In this document: piece after piece, positions 7,954 to 14,598 of the stretch
Numbering within the stretch: the stretch's first letter is position 1
Layout of the letters: each line of letters opens with the position of its first letter
Made by a program: the position numbers and the translations under genes
IMG/VR virus record: IMGVR_UViG_3300047562_000303
Span: 1-30,180 of that record
Strand: one strand, 5' to 3'
From: a virus
DNA: 30,180 nt
The notes under the pieces: model-generated
Seen by the model: the letters and a program-made list of their open reading frames with translations, nothing else
The model's database searches: none
What the model was told of the DNA's origin: nothing

Positions 7954-9029
7954 CCGACCACGCCAAGCTTAGCGCTTCTGGCGCACACCGCTGGATCGCT
8001 TGCCCTGGGTCCGTCAAAGCCGAGGAAGGCATCCCCGAGCAAACGTCTTCCTTTGCCGAGGAAGGGACGCTGGCGCATTCTGTCGCAGAGGCGCTGCTGA
8101 CCGGCAAGACTGCGCCGGAGTTTGATTTCCTTGAGCCTGTCCAGCAATACGTTGACTATGTTCGCCTCGTGTCCCACGGCAACGAACTCTTTGTTGAGAC
8201 CCGCGTGGACTTCTCACCCTGGGCGCCGGAAGGATTCGGCACTGCTGACGCCATCACCATTGATCCCATCACCGGCATCATCCACATCATTGATCTGAAG
8301 TTTGGTAAGGGATTGCGCGTGGACGCCGAGCACAATCCGCAAGGCATGTTGTACGCCTTGGGCGTCTTGAACGACTTTGAATGGGCGCTGGACGGCATCA
8401 GCAAGGTCATGCTCCATATCCACCAGCCACGCCTTGATCACGTCAGTGTGTGGGAAATAAGCGTGGACGATCTGCGCGCTTGGGGCGATTACGTGAAAGA
8501 ACGCGCCGCCCTGGCGCTATCGGACGACGCACCGCGAGTGCCAGGCGAGAAACAATGCCAATGGTGCAAGGCTAAAGCCACCTGCCCGGCCCTGGCTAAG
8601 CTGGTGCAAGACACCATCATCGGAGACTTTGACGGCCTGGAGAATCCCATCGCCATGACTGACGAGCAAATACGCACCGCCCTGGAGAACAAGCGCCTGA
8701 TCCTGTCCTGGTTCGACGCTATCGAAACGCACGTCACCAAGCGCCTCAACGACGGTACCGGCTTTGCCGGGTTTAAACTGGTTGAGGGTCGGAGCCTGCG
8801 CCAGTGGCGTGACACCGACGAAGCCGGAGACAAGCTTGTTTCGCTGCTTGGCGAGGATAAAGCCTACGAGCGCAGCGTCCTCTCACCTGCCAAGGCCGAG
8901 AAGGCGCTAGGGAAAAAGAACTTCGCTAAGGTCTCGGACCTGATCACCACACCACCAGGCAAGCCAACGCTGGTGCCTGAATCAGACAAGCGTCCTGCAA
9001 TCGGAATTTCCGTTGCAGACTTCGATTGA
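7950..9029 (+). CDS. DUF2800 family Cas4/RecB-like nuclease
   Basis: A 359-residue protein of the DUF2800 type, related to RecB/Cas4 PD-(D/E)xK nucleases. It starts with the typical LSASGAHRWIACPGS segment, contains the active-site stretch GTADAITID followed by HIIDLKFGKG (Asp and Lys) and a later NPQGMLYALG (Gln motif), and ends its nuclease domain with a cysteine cluster CQWCKAKATCPAL that with Cys19 could hold an iron-sulphur cluster as in Cas4/AddB. It probably processes DNA ends for recombination or replication in the infected cell. Start is set by the ATGA overlap with the previous gene. It heads the nuclease/SSB/polymerase cassette commonly found in phages of proteobacteria. Confidence 0.9.
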   Translation: MTDHAKLSASGAHRWIACPGSVKAEEGIPEQTSSFAEEGTLAHSVAEALLTGKTAPEFDFLEPVQQYVDYVRLVSHGNELFVETRVDFSPWAPEGFGTADAITIDPITGIIHIIDLKFGKGLRVDAEHNPQGMLYALGVLNDFEWALDGISKVMLHIHQPRLDHVSVWEISVDDLRAWGDYVKERAALALSDDAPRVPGEKQCQWCKAKATCPALAKLVQDTIIGDFDGLENPIAMTDEQIRTALENKRLILSWFDAIETHVTKRLNDGTGFAGFKLVEGRSLRQWRDTDEAGDKLVSLLGEDKAYERSVLSPAKAEKALGKKNFAKVSDLITTPPGKPTLVPESDKRPAIGISVADFD

Positions 9030-9040
9030 TCGCCTATACT
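9013..9040 (+). promoter_or_regulatory. Possible internal promoter before the ssDNA-binding protein gene
   Basis: TTGCAG (9013-9018), 16 bp, then TATACT (9035-9040, five of six consensus bases), ending 46 bases before the ATG at 9087. It could give the ssDNA-binding protein extra expression. The -35 is weak and overlaps the end of the nuclease gene. Confidence 0.35.
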
Positions 9041-9086
9041 GAAAGCGCCGACCAACGGCTCAACCAAAACCAAAAAGGAAAAAACC

Positions 9087-9614
9087 ATGAAAGTCAAAGT
9101 AGCAAACGTTCGTCTGTCCTTCCCTTCCCTGTTCCATCACGCCACGTTTGGCGGTGAGTCCACCGGCAAGTTCGAGGCGACTTTCATTTTGGACAAGAAG
9201 GACCACGCAGCGGTCATTGATCAGATTAAGGCTGAGATATCGCGCATGATGCGTGATGACCTGAAGACCAAGGTTCCCGCCGACAAAATCTGCCTGAAGG
9301 ATGGCGACGAAAGCGACAAAGATGGATACCAAGGATGTTACACCATCAAGGCCAGCACCAAGAAGCGTCCGCTGGTCATCGACCGCGACAAGTCGCCACT
9401 GACGGAAGAAGACAACCGCATCTACGCGGGCTGCTACGTCAACGCCATTTTCTCGCTCTGGGCGCAGAATAACCAGTACGGCAAGCGCATCAACGCGCAA
9501 CTTGATGGTGTGCAGTTCGCCAAAGACGGCGAGCCGTTTGCTGATGGTGGTGTGTCCGTGTCTGAGTTTGATGCGTTCGGAAACGATATGGAGCCGGACG
9601 ACTTCGCGTTCTAA
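9087..9614 (+). CDS. DUF2815 family ssDNA-binding protein
   Basis: A 175-residue protein of the DUF2815 type, considered a phage single-stranded DNA-binding protein with an OB-like fold. Visible features are the start MKVKVANVRLSFPSLF, a KFEATFILDKKD strand-turn-strand, the FSLWAQNNQYGKRINAQLDG segment near residues 127-146, and an acidic C-terminal tail ending MEPDDFAF. An acidic tail with terminal Phe is how bacterial SSB and T7 gp2.5 contact replication partners. A good ribosome site (AAGGA, 8 bases before ATG) and a 57-base leader precede it. Position between a nuclease and a polymerase fits replication or recombination. Confidence 0.87.
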   Translation: MKVKVANVRLSFPSLFHHATFGGESTGKFEATFILDKKDHAAVIDQIKAEISRMMRDDLKTKVPADKICLKDGDESDKDGYQGCYTIKASTKKRPLVIDRDKSPLTEEDNRIYAGCYVNAIFSLWAQNNQYGKRINAQLDGVQFAKDGEPFADGGVSVSEFDAFGNDMEPDDFAF

Positions 9615-9624
9615 ACCGTTCCAC

Positions 9625-9647
9625 CTGGCGCCCTCACCCGGCGCCAG
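9625..9647 (+). other. Strong hairpin between SSB and polymerase genes
   Basis: CTGGCGCC (9625-9632) and GGCGCCAG (9640-9647) form a perfect 8-bp GC-rich stem with a 7-base loop, starting 10 bases after the ssDNA-binding protein stop. No U-run follows, so it is not a classical terminator. It may protect the upstream message from 3' decay or lower polymerase expression. Confidence 0.6.
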
Positions 9648-9677
9648 TCTCCCTAAACCACAAAGAGGCTACCCCTC

Positions 9678-11477
9678 ATGGTCATTATTGATATCGAAGT
9701 CTACCGCGACTATTTTCTCGTCGCTGCCCAACACCACCAAACCAAAAAGCGCAAATTCTGGTCATGCCACGGCGAGACCGGGCGGCTGGATGCCGAGCAA
9801 ACCAAGAGCCTTAAAAACGTCCTCACAAGCGCCACAAGCGTGACCTTCAACGGCAACAACTACGACATGCCCTTGCTCGCTTACGCGCTCTCTGGCGCGT
9901 CCTGCGGCGATTTAAAGCGCGCATCAGACACGATCATCAAGAGCAAGTCACCCGGCTGGCGTGTGCTTAAAGAACTCAAGATCACGGTCCCGCCGACGTG
10001 GGATCACATCGACCTAATCGAACTGCCGATAGGCAATGCTAGCCTTAAGATTTACGGCGGACGCCTGCACGCGCCACGCCTGCAAAGCCTCCCGATCGAC
10101 CCCGACGCCAGCATCACGCCGGACCAGCGCAAAGAGTTGGTCGCGTATTGCGTCAACGACCTGGAGACCACCGGCCTGCTGCTTGACGCGCTCATGCCGC
10201 AGATCGAACTGCGCAAGGCGATGAGCGACCAGTACGGCCAAGACTTCCGAAGCCGATCCGACGCGCAGATCGCTGAACACCTGATTATCAGCGAACTCTC
10301 CGCACTGACCGGCCAAGAGTACAGCAAGCCGAGCATCCCAGACGGTCACGCCTTCCATTACCGCGACCCTGGCTTTGTGTCGTTCGAGACCAAGGCCCTG
10401 ACTATGATTTACCGCCAGATCCTCGCGCATCCTTTCAGTCTTGGCGCGAACGGCTCGGTTGTCATGCCTGCATGGCTGCGGGAGACAAAGATCCGCATCG
10501 GTGAGGCTGACTATCAAATGGGCATCGGTGGACTGCACTCTTGCGAGAAGTGCCAGACCATCTACCGCACGCCCGGAATGGTCCTCGCGGATTACGACGT
10601 GGCGAGTTATTACCCATCAATCATCATGCAACAACGGCTGGCGCCCGACGCCCTGGGCGCCCCGTTCCTGGACCTGTATCAAAGCCTGATCACCCGACGC
10701 CTGGCCGCCAAGCGTAGCGGTGACAAGGTGACTGCCGACACCCTGAAGATTGTCCTCAATGGGTCCTTCGGCAAGTTCGGGAGCAAATACTCTAAACTGT
10801 ACGCGCCAGAACTTTTGATTCAGACCACCATCACCGGCCAGTTGGCGCTGCTGATGCTGATCGAAGCCCTGGAAGGTCGCGGCGTGCGCGTGGTGTCTGC
10901 GAACACGGATGGCATCGTAATCTATCACCCCGAAGACCTTGCGCCAGTGGTTGAGGAACTGATGTTTGACTGGGAACTGGAGACGACTTACGAGCTGGAG
11001 CGGACGGATTACCGCGCCCTTGCATCGCGTGACGTGAACAACTATTGCGCCGTCAAACTTGATGGAAGCATCAAGGGTAAGGGAGTCTTCGCCCCGCCAA
11101 GCTTGGCGAAGAATCCTGACGGCCTGATTGTCTATCAGGCGGTCGCCCGATGGTTTGCAGACAAGACGCCCATCGCTGACACCATCACCCAATGTCGTGA
11201 CATTCGCCAGTTCGTCACGCTGCGCCGGGTTGACGGTGGCGCTGTGTGGCGTGGTGAGGATCTGGGTAAGGCGGTGCGCTTTTACAAGTCGTCGGAAGTC
11301 AACGAGCAGACGTGCATACGCTATGCGCGCAACCAGAACAAAGTCCCGAACTCGGACGGCTGCCGACCGCTGATGGACTTGCCCGACGCATTCCCCGAGG
11401 ACGTTGATCACGGCTGGTACATCGCCAAGGCCGAGCAACTGCGAAACGAAATACTTAATAGAGGCATTCATGCTTGA
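9678..11477 (+). CDS. Family B-like DNA polymerase with 3'-5' exonuclease
   Basis: A compact 599-residue replicative polymerase. Exonuclease motifs: ExoI DIE (residues 5-7), ExoII FNGNNYDMPLL (about 58-68), ExoIII YCVNDLETT (about 156-164). Polymerase motifs: motif A DYDVASYYPSII (about residue 305), motif B KIVLNGSFGKFG (about 357) and motif C SANTDGIVI (about 406). Motif C has Asn where the classical DTD has its first Asp; the second, catalytic Asp is present. It is shorter than typical family B enzymes, so thumb or N-terminal parts are reduced. AGAGG lies nine bases before the ATG. It overlaps the VRR-NUC gene by 8 bp. Together with the primase-polymerase it implies largely host-independent replication. 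Confidence 0.92.
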   Translation: MVIIDIEVYRDYFLVAAQHHQTKKRKFWSCHGETGRLDAEQTKSLKNVLTSATSVTFNGNNYDMPLLAYALSGASCGDLKRASDTIIKSKSPGWRVLKELKITVPPTWDHIDLIELPIGNASLKIYGGRLHAPRLQSLPIDPDASITPDQRKELVAYCVNDLETTGLLLDALMPQIELRKAMSDQYGQDFRSRSDAQIAEHLIISELSALTGQEYSKPSIPDGHAFHYRDPGFVSFETKALTMIYRQILAHPFSLGANGSVVMPAWLRETKIRIGEADYQMGIGGLHSCEKCQTIYRTPGMVLADYDVASYYPSIIMQQRLAPDALGAPFLDLYQSLITRRLAAKRSGDKVTADTLKIVLNGSFGKFGSKYSKLYAPELLIQTTITGQLALLMLIEALEGRGVRVVSANTDGIVIYHPEDLAPVVEELMFDWELETTYELERTDYRALASRDVNNYCAVKLDGSIKGKGVFAPPSLAKNPDGLIVYQAVARWFADKTPIADTITQCRDIRQFVTLRRVDGGAVWRGEDLGKAVRFYKSSEVNEQTCIRYARNQNKVPNSDGCRPLMDLPDAFPEDVDHGWYIAKAEQLRNEILNRGIHA

Positions 11478-11733
11478 GAAGACGATCGAACAGGCGCTAG
11501 TCAAGCGCGTCAAAGAGTTGGGCGGGATGTGCGAGAAGTTCAACAGCGGGATGCGCTCGGTGCCTGATCGCATCGTGACGCTACCAGGTGGCCGCGTGGT
11601 GTTTGTCGAGTGCAAGGCACCAGGGAAGGCGCCCACACCCTCGCAAGCCAAAGACCACAAACGCCGCCGCGCCTTGGGCTGTGATGTGCGCGTCATCGAC
11701 TCGTTGGAAGCTGCGCGTGCCTTCTCGCTCTGA
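11470..11733 (+). CDS. VRR-NUC domain nuclease
   Basis: An 87-residue stand-alone VRR-NUC protein, a PD-(D/E)xK nuclease related to Holliday-junction-type resolvases and FAN1. Visible are an N-terminal EKTIEQALVKRVKELGG helix, the motif VPDRIVTLPGG (catalytic Asp) and VVFVECKAPGKAP (E-x-K), then an SQAKDHKRRRALGCDVRVID segment. It probably cleaves branched DNA made during replication or before packaging. The ATG at 11470 is preferred to an upstream in-frame start because homologues begin with MLEKTIEQ-like sequence and the gene overlaps the polymerase stop by 8 bp. It sits just before the SNF2 helicase, a common pairing. Confidence 0.92.
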   Translation: MLEKTIEQALVKRVKELGGMCEKFNSGMRSVPDRIVTLPGGRVVFVECKAPGKAPTPSQAKDHKRRRALGCDVRVIDSLEAARAFSL

Positions 11734-13057
11734 TCTTCACCCGTACCAAGAGCGGGCTGTGTCCTGGATCGTGGACAAGGAACGCTGTGGCCTGGCCCTT
11801 GAGATGGGCTTAGGTAAGACCGTCTCCACGCTGACGGCCGTGGCTGATCTGCTGGAGTCCTGCGCGGTGCGTCGCGTGCTCATCGTTGCACCCTTGCGCG
11901 TGGCGCTGTCGGTCTGGAAGCAAGAGGCGGCGAAGTGGTCGCACCTGTGGCATCTGAAGATCAACCTTTGCTTAGGCTCGATCCGCCAGCGCCAGGCGGT
12001 TCTCTTTGATCCCGCCGACGTGGTGGTCATCAACCGCGAGAATATTCCCTGGCTGACCGAGCACTATAAACAGCGGTGGCCGTTCGATTGCGTGGTCATC
12101 GATGAGTCCTCAAGCTTTAAGAGCCCAAGCGCCGAACGGTTTAAGGCCCTGCGCCGGGTCATGCCGCTGGTGCGGTACATGGTCCTGTTGAGCGGCACAC
12201 CAAGCCCGAACAGCCTGCTGGATCTCTGGTCGCAACAATACCTGATCGACAAGGGAGACGCCCTCGGGAAGACGTTCACCGGGTTTAAGCAGCGGTTTTT
12301 CGAGCAGTCCTTTAACGGCTTCTCGTGGAAGTTGCGCGACGGGTCCGAGCGGATCATTCACGGCTTGCTGGCTGATACGTGGCTGAGCATGAGCGCATCC
12401 GATTATCTGTCGCTGCCTGAGCGCATTGATTTGGTGGAGCGCGTCCAACTGCCAGCCAAGGTCAAAGACCGCTACACCGAGTTTGAGGCGCAACTACTGG
12501 TCACGCTGGAAGACGGCGAGGAACTGGAGGCGTCAACCGCTGCGGTCTTGGCTGGTAAGCTGCTGCAATGGTGCAATGGCGCCACCTATCTCAACGGCTC
12601 GGTCGCATGGTCTGAAGTGCATAGCGCCAAGCTAGACGCCCTGGCCGATATTGTTGAAGCGAATGATGAGCCGATCCTTGTGGCCTACAACTTCCGGCAT
12701 GACTTGGAGCGGCTGCGCAAGCGATTCCCTGAGGCGGTTGTGCTCGACAAAGACCCGGAAACGCTGCGGCGCTGGAACGCTGGTGAGATTGGAATGCTGT
12801 TAGCCCATCCCGCCTCGGCTGGCCACGGCCTTAACCTGCAAGGCGGTGGGGCGCTGGCTGTCTGGTTTGGTCTCGTCTGGTCCCTTGAGCACTACCAACA
12901 ATTCAACGCCCGTCTGCATCGCCAAGGTCAGACGAAGCCGGTCCGCATCGTTCACCTGATCGCGGAAGGCTGTCTTGATGAGCGCGTAATGGCTGTGCTG
13001 CAAAGCAAAGACGCGACGCAAGCCGCGCTGCTGGACGCGCTACGCGCAAAAAAATAG
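11717..13057 (+). CDS. SNF2-family DEAD/DEAH-type helicase
   Basis: A 446-residue SF2 ATPase. Motifs: Q-like LHPYQERAVSWI, motif I LEMGLGKT (about residues 32-39), motif Ia VAPLRVALSVWK, motif II VVIDESSSFKS (DESS in place of DEAH), motif III LLSGTPSPN, then HPASAGHGLNLQGG (motif V) and QFNARLHRQGQTKPVRI (motif VI). It would translocate on DNA or remodel protein-DNA complexes in replication or recombination. No ATG fits the N-terminus; GTG 11717 with GGAAG just upstream gives a start immediately before the Q motif and a 17-bp overlap with the VRR-NUC gene. The exact start is less sure than the product. Confidence 0.9.
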   Translation: MPSRSDLHPYQERAVSWIVDKERCGLALEMGLGKTVSTLTAVADLLESCAVRRVLIVAPLRVALSVWKQEAAKWSHLWHLKINLCLGSIRQRQAVLFDPADVVVINRENIPWLTEHYKQRWPFDCVVIDESSSFKSPSAERFKALRRVMPLVRYMVLLSGTPSPNSLLDLWSQQYLIDKGDALGKTFTGFKQRFFEQSFNGFSWKLRDGSERIIHGLLADTWLSMSASDYLSLPERIDLVERVQLPAKVKDRYTEFEAQLLVTLEDGEELEASTAAVLAGKLLQWCNGATYLNGSVAWSEVHSAKLDALADIVEANDEPILVAYNFRHDLERLRKRFPEAVVLDKDPETLRRWNAGEIGMLLAHPASAGHGLNLQGGGALAVWFGLVWSLEHYQQFNARLHRQGQTKPVRIVHLIAEGCLDERVMAVLQSKDATQAALLDALRAKK

Positions 13058-13082
13058 GCGCCTGGGGGAAGTCAGACGCCTA
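13048..13082 (-). terminator. Intrinsic terminator for the leftward second cro-like transcript
   Basis: On the minus strand TAGGCG (13077-13082) and CGCCTA (13055-13060) can pair, followed directly by seven T residues (13048-13054). The loop is long (16 bases), so the stem is only moderate. It lies at the end of the SNF2 gene and would stop a transcript from 13447 before it runs antisense to the whole helicase gene. Confidence 0.55.
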
Positions 13083-13116
13083 CGAAGACCAACATCACTT
13101 GAGGAAAGACGCACGC

Positions 13117-13296
13117 ATGATAGCACCCAAACGCCACTACCGCCACATGGACCACGCCAAGGCCGAAAGAATTCGGGAACTGTACTTCAGCCGGAAGATG
13201 AAACAGGCTGAGCTTGCGGAGGTGTTCGGGCTGCGCCAGGGATCGGTGAGTCGGATTCTTTCTGGTCAGGTGTGGCAAACTCCGCCAGCACCTTGA
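13117..13296 (+). CDS. Small helix-turn-helix protein
   Basis: A 59-residue protein. Its core, HAKAERIRELYFSRKMKQAE followed by LAEVFGLRQGSVSRILSG, is a clear HTH of the resolvase/sigma-like type: helix, turn with GLRQ, then recognition helix SVSRI. Related small proteins occur in many phage early regions and are thought to regulate transcription. ATG 13117 is chosen; GAGGAAA lies upstream, though at a rather long spacing. A frame extension to a TTG at 13099 is less likely. The last 110 bases overlap, on the opposite strand, the end of the second Cro-like gene, so at least one of the two has an overlapping tail. Confidence 0.75.
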   Translation: MIAPKRHYRHMDHAKAERIRELYFSRKMKQAELAEVFGLRQGSVSRILSGQVWQTPPAP

Positions 13297-13447
13297 ACTC
13301 GACCACCTGCACCCGGTCGCCCATTTGCTCAACGAAGATATCGCGCTTGTCTCGGATCATGTACGTGATAGCTGCCGGACTCATGCGCATACGGCGAGCC
13401 GTCACGTTGCGCCCGTGGAGGTGTACATAGTCTGAGAGCGTCATCAT
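13187..13447 (-). CDS. Lambda-Cro-like repressor
   Basis: An 86-residue protein whose first 60 residues follow lambda Cro: TLSDYVHLHGRNVTARRM, then the recognition helix SPAAITYMIRDKR, then DIFVEQMGDRVQVVEFKVLA, comparable with the TLKDYAMRFGQTKTAKDLG, INKAIHAGRKIF and beta-strand parts of lambda Cro. Residues after about 62 are a Pro/Ser-rich tail absent from lambda Cro and encoded where the gene overlaps the opposite HTH gene. Starts at 13447 or 13444 both have GAGGAAAAA just upstream. It would repress the divergent promoters at 13478-13523. It is unrelated in sequence to the other Cro-like protein at 7316-7513. Confidence 0.82.
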   Translation of the reverse strand: MMTLSDYVHLHGRNVTARRMRMSPAAITYMIRDKRDIFVEQMGDRVQVVEFKVLAEFATPDQKESDSPIPGAARTPPQAQPVSSSG

Positions 13448-13477
13448 GGGTTTTTCCTCAAGTGGTGAAAAAAACTT

Positions 13478-13506
13478 ACTATAGGGGCTTGACCGTTAGC
13501 AGTCAT
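13478..13506 (-). promoter_or_regulatory. Promoter for the second cro-like gene
   Basis: Minus-strand ATGACT (13501-13506), 17 bp, then TATAGT (13478-13483, five of six consensus bases). Start near 13471 gives a leader of about 24 nt before the ATG. Its -35 touches the TTACTAGTAA palindrome at 13506-13515. Confidence 0.6.
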
Positions 13507-13523
13507 TACTAGTAACCTATGCT
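13489..13523 (+). promoter_or_regulatory. Rightward promoter region for the accessory early operon
   Basis: Two plus-strand options overlap: TTAGCA (13496-13501), 16 bp, TATGCT (13518-13523); or TTGACC (13489-13494), 18 bp, TAACCT (13513-13518). Either would start transcription about 30-40 bases before the ATG at 13558. The palindrome at 13506-13515 lies between the hexamers. Confidence 0.5.
13506..13515. promoter_or_regulatory. Operator-like palindrome TTACTAGTAA
   Basis: A perfect 10-bp palindrome lies midway between the second cro-like gene and the rightward operon. The half-site TTACT recurs at 13476-13480 and 13523-13527, so three evenly distributed sites cover both promoters, as in a Cro-type operator region. 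Confidence 0.55.
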
Positions 13524-13557
13524 TACTGGTTGGGGATAACTGCAAGGAAAAAATACG

Positions 13558-13782
13558 ATGAACATTCACCAAGTACAAGTAGGGGATCGCATCAGAAGTT
13601 TCGACTTCGAGGGCGAGTACGACTGCTATCTTGAAGGGACCGTAGAACAGATTGATGAGTGGTATGTGTATTTCACCGCCGACGTTCAGATGTTCGGCGG
13701 CAAGCTGAACGATGTTCAAAAGCCAGCCCGGACGGCCCGCGAGGTCATCCGCGACTGGTCCGATCGCATCCAAGTAATCTGA
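13558..13782 (+). CDS. Small unknown early protein
   Basis: A 74-residue protein, not recognised. The first half (HQVQVGDRIRSFDFEGEYDC, then YLEGTVEQIDEWYVYFTADV) alternates in a way expected of a small beta-barrel such as an SH3-like or KOW fold; the last part is a basic/acidic helix ending in SDRIQVI. AAGGA is nine bases before the ATG. It is the first gene of the rightward operon controlled by the second divergent promoter region, so an early takeover or regulatory role is possible. A small 6-bp hairpin (13793-13808) separates it from the next gene. Confidence 0.75.
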   Translation: MNIHQVQVGDRIRSFDFEGEYDCYLEGTVEQIDEWYVYFTADVQMFGGKLNDVQKPARTAREVIRDWSDRIQVI

Positions 13783-13827
13783 TAACACCAACGCGCCAAG
13801 GATGGCGCACAAACTGAGGAAAAGACG

Positions 13828-14304
13828 ATGAACCACCACACAAAATCTAGCACGAACCATCGATGGGGCATCAGTCTCGTCGGGGACCTGGCCGAGGTCG
13901 ATCTGATGCGGCCTGTGCAGGGAACTATTAAACATCTCGGCACCGTCGCCGGGTTCGACACTTGGGAAGTTCTGCCAGGCCACACCGGCGAATGGTACTG
14001 GCTGACTGGCGACGTGGAAGTCGTCGGAGGCGCTGTTGTGCTGTCCCAGATGGGACTGCAAAGCAATGGCGAAGCTAACCTGCTCCGGCTGACTGCCGAG
14101 GCTGTAGTCAAAACGTATGGCTACAAGAGGCGCTCGGCCCGCTATTCTGCCTTGATCAATGGCGAGGGGAAAGACATCCCTGATGCTGTCTTGGCGGCGA
14201 TGGGGCTCGTACAAGGCGAGAACGTTCGCCAGGCTGAAGAACTGCCCAAGCCAGAACCGTTGAAGGGCGCGATGGCGTCTGCATTCGCTAAGCTGAGAGG
14301 TTGA
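13828..14304 (+). CDS. Unknown early protein
   Basis: A 158-residue protein, not recognised. The N-terminal half contains segments suggesting beta structure (WGISLVGDLAEVDLMRPVQG, GFDTWEVLPGHTGEWYWLTG). The C-terminal half is helical and basic (LRLTAEAVVKTYGYKRRSAR, then a GKDIPDAVLAAMGL segment). GAGGAAAAGACG directly precedes the ATG. No signal peptide or membrane segment is visible. It lies in the accessory early operon between two other unknown genes. Confidence 0.72.
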   Translation: MNHHTKSSTNHRWGISLVGDLAEVDLMRPVQGTIKHLGTVAGFDTWEVLPGHTGEWYWLTGDVEVVGGAVVLSQMGLQSNGEANLLRLTAEAVVKTYGYKRRSARYSALINGEGKDIPDAVLAAMGLVQGENVRQAEELPKPEPLKGAMASAFAKLRG

Positions 14305-14308
14305 GATT

Positions 14309-14539
14309 ATGAAACGCCGAGGCGCCACACGCATCGCCACAAGGGAAGAAAGAATCCGTAACAGGTGGCTGGTCGTCCTGGCTACCCTGTCCATCGGCGG
14401 ATTCCTAGCCGCTGGCGGAGACGACCCGCAAATGGAAGTGGACATATACTGCTCGATGGTCGAGCTGTATAAGTCGAGCAACGGCGACGCCGGCTGGCCT
14501 GCGTACAAGGGGGAAGCCATATGCGCCCCCTCGAAATAG
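14309..14539 (+). CDS. Small single-pass membrane protein
   Basis: A 76-residue protein with a very basic N-terminus (MKRRGATRIATREERIRNRW), one membrane segment at about residues 20-36 (WLVVLATLSIGGFLAAG) and a C-terminal part with Cys near 50 and 73 that would face the periplasm (MEVDIYCSMVELYKSSNGDA). The positive-inside rule predicts N-in, C-out. AGAGG lies upstream of the ATG. It overlaps a 25-codon membrane peptide gene. Small membrane proteins of this layout are common in phage early operons, for example in superinfection exclusion, but function here is unknown. Confidence 0.72.
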   Translation: MKRRGATRIATREERIRNRWLVVLATLSIGGFLAAGGDDPQMEVDIYCSMVELYKSSNGDAGWPAYKGEAICAPSK

Positions 14540-14598
14540 TGTGGTTGATCGGGCTTTACATTGCAGCCGGGTATCTATTGGTGGAGGGGTTTAAATGA
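14521..14598 (+). CDS. 25-residue membrane peptide
   Basis: A very short gene from ATG 14521 to TGA 14596-14598. The peptide has a short charged start (MRPLE), a hydrophobic core (IVWLIGLYIAAGYLL) and ends VEGFK, a plausible single membrane helix. AGGGGGAAG lies four bases before the ATG, a strong ribosome site. It overlaps the end of the previous gene by 19 bases and shares an ATGA with the PAPS-reductase-like gene, so it fills what would otherwise be a gap in a tightly packed operon. Function unknown. Confidence 0.6.
   Translation: MRPLEIVWLIGLYIAAGYLLVEGFK

Noticed and set aside
10617-11696. 359-codon minus-strand open frame opposite the polymerase
   Set aside because: Covers the conserved polymerase motifs of the plus strand and spans two gene junctions; no domain or ribosome site.
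13793-13808. Small hairpin (GCGCCA / TGGCGC) as terminator
   Set aside because: Only 6 bp, no T-run, and the next gene follows at once with its own ribosome site.
13444-14520. 358-codon minus-strand open frame
   Set aside because: Crosses the divergent promoter region and three plus-strand genes that have good ribosome sites; its sequence shows no domain.
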